DNA from: PVC group bacterium
GTDB taxonomy: Bacteria; GCA-001730085; JADFSZ01
NCBI GenBank assembly: GCA_022560555.1
Contig: JADFSZ010000055.1
Location: 1 to 9,426 of the forward strand
Reading direction: 5' to 3'
Length of the DNA: 9,426 nucleotides
The notes beneath the pieces were generated by a model. That model made no database searches. It had not been told where the DNA came from and saw only the letters and a list, made by a program, of their open reading frames with translations. The translations under genes were made by a program, and so were the position numbers. This document shows, one piece after another, positions 6,581 through 9,426 of the stretch; position 1 is the first letter of the stretch, and every line of letters begins with the position of its first letter.

Positions 6581-7684
6581 TTATTTGACCCCGGCCATGT
6601 CCGGAACAGGCAGGGGAACGTCTTTTTTGTGGGGAAGGTGCGGCATTTTTTCTGAATCAGGAGGGATGATGTTCGGCCCCAAAATCGTGCCTTTGATCGT
6701 TGCGAAAAATCCTTTGAGAGATCCGAACGTATAATCGACCGCCGTTGGTTCGTGACCGCAGTGGACCATGCAGTTGACACATTTTGGATTCCCGCTCGCT
6801 TGTCCGTATTTGTGCCACTCGGTTTTTTCCATGAGATCCTTAAACGTCGGAACATATCCTTCTTGCAGAAGATAGCAGGGCAATTGCCAGCCGAAAATAT
6901 TGTATGTTGGATTTCCCCATGGGGTACATTCAAAATGGCGTGATCCCGCAATGAATTCCAAAAAGAGAGGGGAATGATTAAACTTCCAGCTCTTTTTAGG
7001 TCGATAAAGCAACTCTCTAAAGAATTTATAGGATTGGTTTCTTTTAAGGAAGTGCTCTTGATCCGGAGCTTTGTCATAGCTGTAACCGGGAGACAGCATC
7101 ATGCTCTCAACGCCTAGAGCCATCATGTCATCCAAAAACCCGCGAAAATGTTCGCCGTCATGCCCGTCAAAAATGGTTGTATTGGTGGTGACGCGAAATC
7201 CGCGCTCAACGGTTTTTTTGATGGCCTGTACGGCTCTTTTATATGTCCCGTTTAAGCACACGGATATATCGTGCTCTTTCTCAGGTCCATCCATATGAAT
7301 GGAAAAACTCAAATATTTAGAAGGTGTGTATTGATCCATCTTCTTTTCAAGCAGAAGAGCGTTTGTGCATAGATATATGTATTTCTTTCGCTTGATGAGT
7401 GCTTCGACAATTTGAGGCATTTGAGGATGAAGTAAAGGCTCTCCTCCCGGAATGCTCACAATGGGAGCGCCGCATTCTTCGTCGGCTTGCATGCACTGCT
7501 CAAAACTTAACTGCTTCTTAAGAATATCTGCAGGATATTGGATTTTTCCGCAGCCCTTACAGGCAAGGTTGCACCGAAAGAGGGGCTCTAACATTAAAAC
7601 CAGCGGATATCGTTTACGTCTTTTGAGATGCTGCTTGATGACGTACGATGTGACAGTCCACATTTGTGAAATTGGAACACTCAT
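6581..7684 (-). CDS. hpnH: HpnH, radical SAM adenosylhopane synthase
   Basis: HpnH uses a 5'-deoxyadenosyl radical from SAM to add the adenosyl group to diploptene, the first step in making the C35 side chain of bacteriohopanepolyols. The 367-residue product begins 'MSVPISQMWTVTSYVIKQHL', a near-diagnostic HpnH start. It has the radical SAM [4Fe-4S] cluster motif C38-x3-C42-x2-C45 ('CNLACKGC'), 'IPGGEPLLHP' (78-87), 'YLCTNALLLEKK' with Cys106, 'RVTTNTTIFDG' (164-174), 'ECTPWGNPTYNIFGWQLPCYLL' (252-273), and C-terminal cysteines 302, 305 and 309 ('KCVNCMVHC'). From memory, the Cys106 position has been proposed as a hydrogen donor in this family. AAGGA at 7698-7694 lies 9 nt before the ATG and overlaps the mtaB stop, so the two genes are likely coupled. 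No other hopanoid gene is in view. Confidence 0.95.
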   Translation of the reverse strand: MSVPISQMWTVTSYVIKQHLKRRKRYPLVLMLEPLFRCNLACKGCGKIQYPADILKKQLSFEQCMQADEECGAPIVSIPGGEPLLHPQMPQIVEALIKRKKYIYLCTNALLLEKKMDQYTPSKYLSFSIHMDGPEKEHDISVCLNGTYKRAVQAIKKTVERGFRVTTNTTIFDGHDGEHFRGFLDDMMALGVESMMLSPGYSYDKAPDQEHFLKRNQSYKFFRELLYRPKKSWKFNHSPLFLEFIAGSRHFECTPWGNPTYNIFGWQLPCYLLQEGYVPTFKDLMEKTEWHKYGQASGNPKCVNCMVHCGHEPTAVDYTFGSLKGFFATIKGTILGPNIIPPDSEKMPHLPHKKDVPLPVPDMAGVK

Positions 7685-7691
7685 AACTTGA

Positions 7692-7699
7692 TTTCCTTT
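7692..7699 (-). promoter_or_regulatory. hpnH Shine-Dalgarno overlapping the mtaB stop codon
   Basis: Read on the minus strand, AAAGGAAA begins within the TAA stop of mtaB (7700-7698) and ends 7 nt before the hpnH ATG at 7684. The arrangement suggests that ribosomes finishing mtaB can re-initiate on hpnH. Confidence 0.7.
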
Positions 7700-9005
7700 A
7701 TAGACATAATCGACCCTCTAATCCCTCCGGGGCCGCTTGTGAGAGTTTAACGTTATATATCTGATTTTTTAAATGCTTGTCTGATTTTACAAAAACACGT
7801 ATGAAATTGCAAGTATAACCTAACCAAAATTCATGATCCTTTTCTTCAAATAAAACAGGTTTGATTTGGCCGATAAACGAAGCATTGTAGTGGCGGCGTT
7901 TATGTTCACTTAGGTGTCTGAGTTTGGCAGAGCGGGCTTTTTTGATAGCCTCAGACACGTGCCCTTTGAGGCCGCATGCACGCGTTCCGTCTCGCATTGA
8001 ATAGCTGAATACATGAGCATAAGCCAAGGGGCTTTTTTTGAAAAAGCAGCATGTGTCTTCAAAATCTTCCTCAGTCTCACCGGGGAATCCCACCATAATA
8101 TCTGTTCCAATGCAAATATCCTTAACCCGGGATTGTGCCATAGAGATAAATTCCTCAAATTCTTCTCGAGTGTATTTGCGTGACATGGCCTTAAGGGTCT
8201 TGTTTGAGCCGGATTGGAGAGGGATGTGTAGATAAGGCAGCAAGGCATGCGTATCGTCATTCATGGCTTTGAAAAGGCCGGGAGGAATCGTTGTGGGCTC
8301 TATGGAGCTGAGGCGTATTCTCTGAATGCCCGGGACTTCATTGAGCTTGTGGATGAGGGGCTCGATAGTGCTGTTTTCGCTTTGATATGTTCCAAGATTA
8401 ACTCCCGTAAGGATGATCTCCCGGGTTCCTTGTTGAGCGAGGGTGACGGCTTCATCAAGAATATTGGATAATTTACGACTTCGGGCACGTCCTCTCGCAA
8501 AAGGGATAATGCAAAAAGTGCACATAAAATCACACCCATCCTGAATTTTGAGATTTACGCGTGTGTTTAGCTTGGCCTGGCCGATGGGATCAATCGTAAA
8601 ATCTTCCCGAAGAAACTTATCCCTGATAATGACGGGTTCCTTGTTTTTCCCCAGATTGACGTAATGAAGCACATTGAGTTTTTCCTGATTGCCGATAATA
8701 AGGTCCACACCGGGAATGTTGGCAATAGCTCTATATCCCATTTGAGAGTAGCAGCCGACAACAGCCAGATAGGCGCCGGGGTTTTTCTTAATGAAAAAGC
8801 GAATGGCCCGCCGGGATTTTGCGTCAGCCATTGCTGTTACTGTGCATGTATTAATAATCGCCAAATCGGCTTTGTCCCCGAACGGAACGAGCTTGTATCC
8901 TGAATGCTCCAGTTGACGTGCCATAAGAGCCGTTTCGGATTGGTTGAGCCGACAGCCAAGGGTATGAACGGAGGCTTGTTTTGTTTGACTTTGTGTCTGA
9001 AGCAT
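7698..9005 (-). CDS. mtaB: MtaB, tRNA (t6A37) methylthiotransferase
   Basis: MtaB is a radical SAM methylthiotransferase that converts t6A to ms2t6A at position 37 of ANN-decoding tRNAs. The 435-residue product has the three family segments. The N-terminal UPF0004 domain has cluster cysteines C18 ('TLGCRLNQSE'), C54 ('INTCTVT') and C85 ('VVGCYSQ'). The radical SAM core has C158-x3-C162-x2-C165 ('CDFMCTFC'), then 'ILTGVNLGTY', 'RLSSIEPT', 'HIPLQSGS' and 'DIMVGFPGETEEDF'. A C-terminal TRAM-like domain spans about 375-433. 'LGCRLNQ' rather than 'GCQMN' separates MtaB from MiaB, and the length fits MtaB. The ATG at 9005 has GAGAG at 9016-9012 upstream. The gene is first in a two-gene unit with hpnH. 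Confidence 0.95.
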   Translation of the reverse strand: MLQTQSQTKQASVHTLGCRLNQSETALMARQLEHSGYKLVPFGDKADLAIINTCTVTAMADAKSRRAIRFFIKKNPGAYLAVVGCYSQMGYRAIANIPGVDLIIGNQEKLNVLHYVNLGKNKEPVIIRDKFLREDFTIDPIGQAKLNTRVNLKIQDGCDFMCTFCIIPFARGRARSRKLSNILDEAVTLAQQGTREIILTGVNLGTYQSENSTIEPLIHKLNEVPGIQRIRLSSIEPTTIPPGLFKAMNDDTHALLPYLHIPLQSGSNKTLKAMSRKYTREEFEEFISMAQSRVKDICIGTDIMVGFPGETEEDFEDTCCFFKKSPLAYAHVFSYSMRDGTRACGLKGHVSEAIKKARSAKLRHLSEHKRRHYNASFIGQIKPVLFEEKDHEFWLGYTCNFIRVFVKSDKHLKNQIYNVKLSQAAPEGLEGRLCL

Positions 9006-9053
9006 CCTTTACTCTCATTAAAAGTTAATAAACGTGGACTTATTCTAACTATA

Positions 9054-9082
9054 ATACTATGATCTTTCTATTTAAATCTCAA
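9054..9082 (-). promoter_or_regulatory. Putative sigma-70-type promoter of mtaB-hpnH
   Basis: On the minus strand, TTGAGA (9082-9077, 5 of 6 to the -35 consensus) and TAGTAT (9059-9054, 4 of 6 to the -10 consensus) are separated by exactly 17 nt. Transcription would start near 9047, giving a leader of about 40 nt before the mtaB ATG at 9005. The region is AT-rich, so chance matches are likely and this is only a prediction. The rest of the 202-nt divergent intergenic region (9006-9207) shows no clear hairpin or RNA gene to me, and I could not identify a convincing plus-strand promoter for the signal peptidase gene. Confidence 0.4.
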
Positions 9083-9207
9083 GTACCTTAAACAGCTGCG
9101 TCAAGAAGTGTCTGATTTTAAAACAAGAATTAAGATATAGATAACATTAAAGTTAAGAAGAATTTTATTGTCCTTATTTCGTCCGCGTGTACATAAGAGA
9201 AATTTTC

Positions 9208-9426
9208 ATGACACGGTTAAAAAAGCGAAAGTTTTATGATTCCGCATATGTTCCGCACGAAAATCGAAAGGCCACTATTTTAGCCTGTATTATGCTGTGG
9301 TCTTTGATATTTTGCTTTGTCATCACAAAATTTATTCTTGGAACCGTTGACATTGTCGGGCACAGCATGCTTCCAACGCTCAAAGACCAAGAGCGGTATG
9401 TGATAAATCGGATCGCGTACAATTTT
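9208..9426 (+). CDS. lepB: Signal peptidase I (N-terminal part, runs off the window)
   Basis: Signal peptidase I cleaves Sec and Tat signal peptides at the outer face of the inner membrane with a Ser-Lys dyad. An open frame from ATG 9208 continues to the last base (73 codons). It has a basic N-terminus (MTRLKKRK), one transmembrane helix at about residues 23-45 and then 'VDIVGHSMLPTLKDQERYVINRI' (47-69), shown here in part as the family box around Ser53: G-x-SM-x-PTL, with Ser53 the expected nucleophile. The catalytic Lys box would lie beyond the window edge. AAGAGA at 9195-9200 sits 7 nt before the start as a likely ribosome-binding site. The gene diverges from mtaB. Confidence 0.9.
   Translation, partial: MTRLKKRKFYDSAYVPHENRKATILACIMLWSLIFCFVITKFILGTVDIVGHSMLPTLKDQERYVINRIAYNF

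Noticed and set aside
6550-6590. Bidirectional terminator between coaX and hpnH
   Set aside because: The genes converge with only 23 nt between stops, but I see no inverted repeat with a T-run in this stretch.
6550-7077. Minus-strand open frame of 175 codons inside hpnH in a different frame
   Set aside because: It overlaps the strongly conserved hpnH frame. Its sequence shows no family features and hpnH explains the coding signal.
9006-9207. Small RNA or riboswitch in the mtaB-lepB intergenic region
   Set aside because: The region is AT-rich with scattered short repeats such as AAGTTAA, but I found no stable stem-loop or known riboswitch core by eye.
1-9426. CRISPR array, tRNA/rRNA genes, insertion sequences or phage genes
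   Set aside because: No regularly spaced long repeats, tRNA-like cloverleaf, transposase motif or terminal inverted repeats were seen, and the coding space is taken up by the assigned genes.

Overview
The window reads as a chromosomal segment of a diderm (Gram-negative-type) bacterium. The base composition looks moderate (G+C estimated by eye in the mid-40s %), genes are tightly packed and no mobile DNA is visible. It carries the distal part of a type II secretion (T2SS) operon, a type III pantothenate kinase, a convergent two-gene unit for two radical SAM enzymes (MtaB and HpnH), and the first 73 codons of a signal peptidase I gene at the right edge. A T2SS implies an outer membrane, and HpnH implies extended hopanoids. 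The PilM-PilN-type GspL and the pseudopilin leader style would suit an uncultured lineage such as Omnitrophota or a relative, but that placement is only a guess.

Plus strand, 1-6557: the last codons of gspF are followed by a 155-nt gap holding short CATG-centred heptamer repeats. Then come gspG, gspH, gspI, gspJ, gspK, a fused gspL, gspM and coaX, with overlaps or 1-nt gaps except for the 27-28 nt before gspL. GspG is the major pseudopilin. GspH, I, J and K are minor pseudopilins expected at the filament tip. GspL and GspM form the inner-membrane assembly platform that links GspF and the ATPase (not in the window) to the pseudopilus. No gspD, gspC or gspE is present, so those genes must lie to the left or elsewhere. 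coaX starts inside the end of gspM and so appears to be translated as part of this operon.

Minus strand, 9005-6581: mtaB is followed 13 nt later by hpnH, whose Shine-Dalgarno sequence overlaps the mtaB stop codon. hpnH converges on coaX with only 23 nt between the two stops. No other hopanoid gene is in the window. A 202-nt AT-rich region separates mtaB from the divergent signal peptidase gene and holds a plausible mtaB promoter.

The most noteworthy points are: (1) the secretion platform protein GspL begins with a domain resembling the C-terminal domain of ribosomal protein L7/L12, ahead of a degenerate PilM-like domain and a PilN-like segment; (2) three of the five pseudopilins have alanine rather than glycine before the predicted prepilin peptidase cut site; (3) a heptamer repeat cluster lies just before gspG; (4) hpnH is coupled to a tRNA-modification gene.
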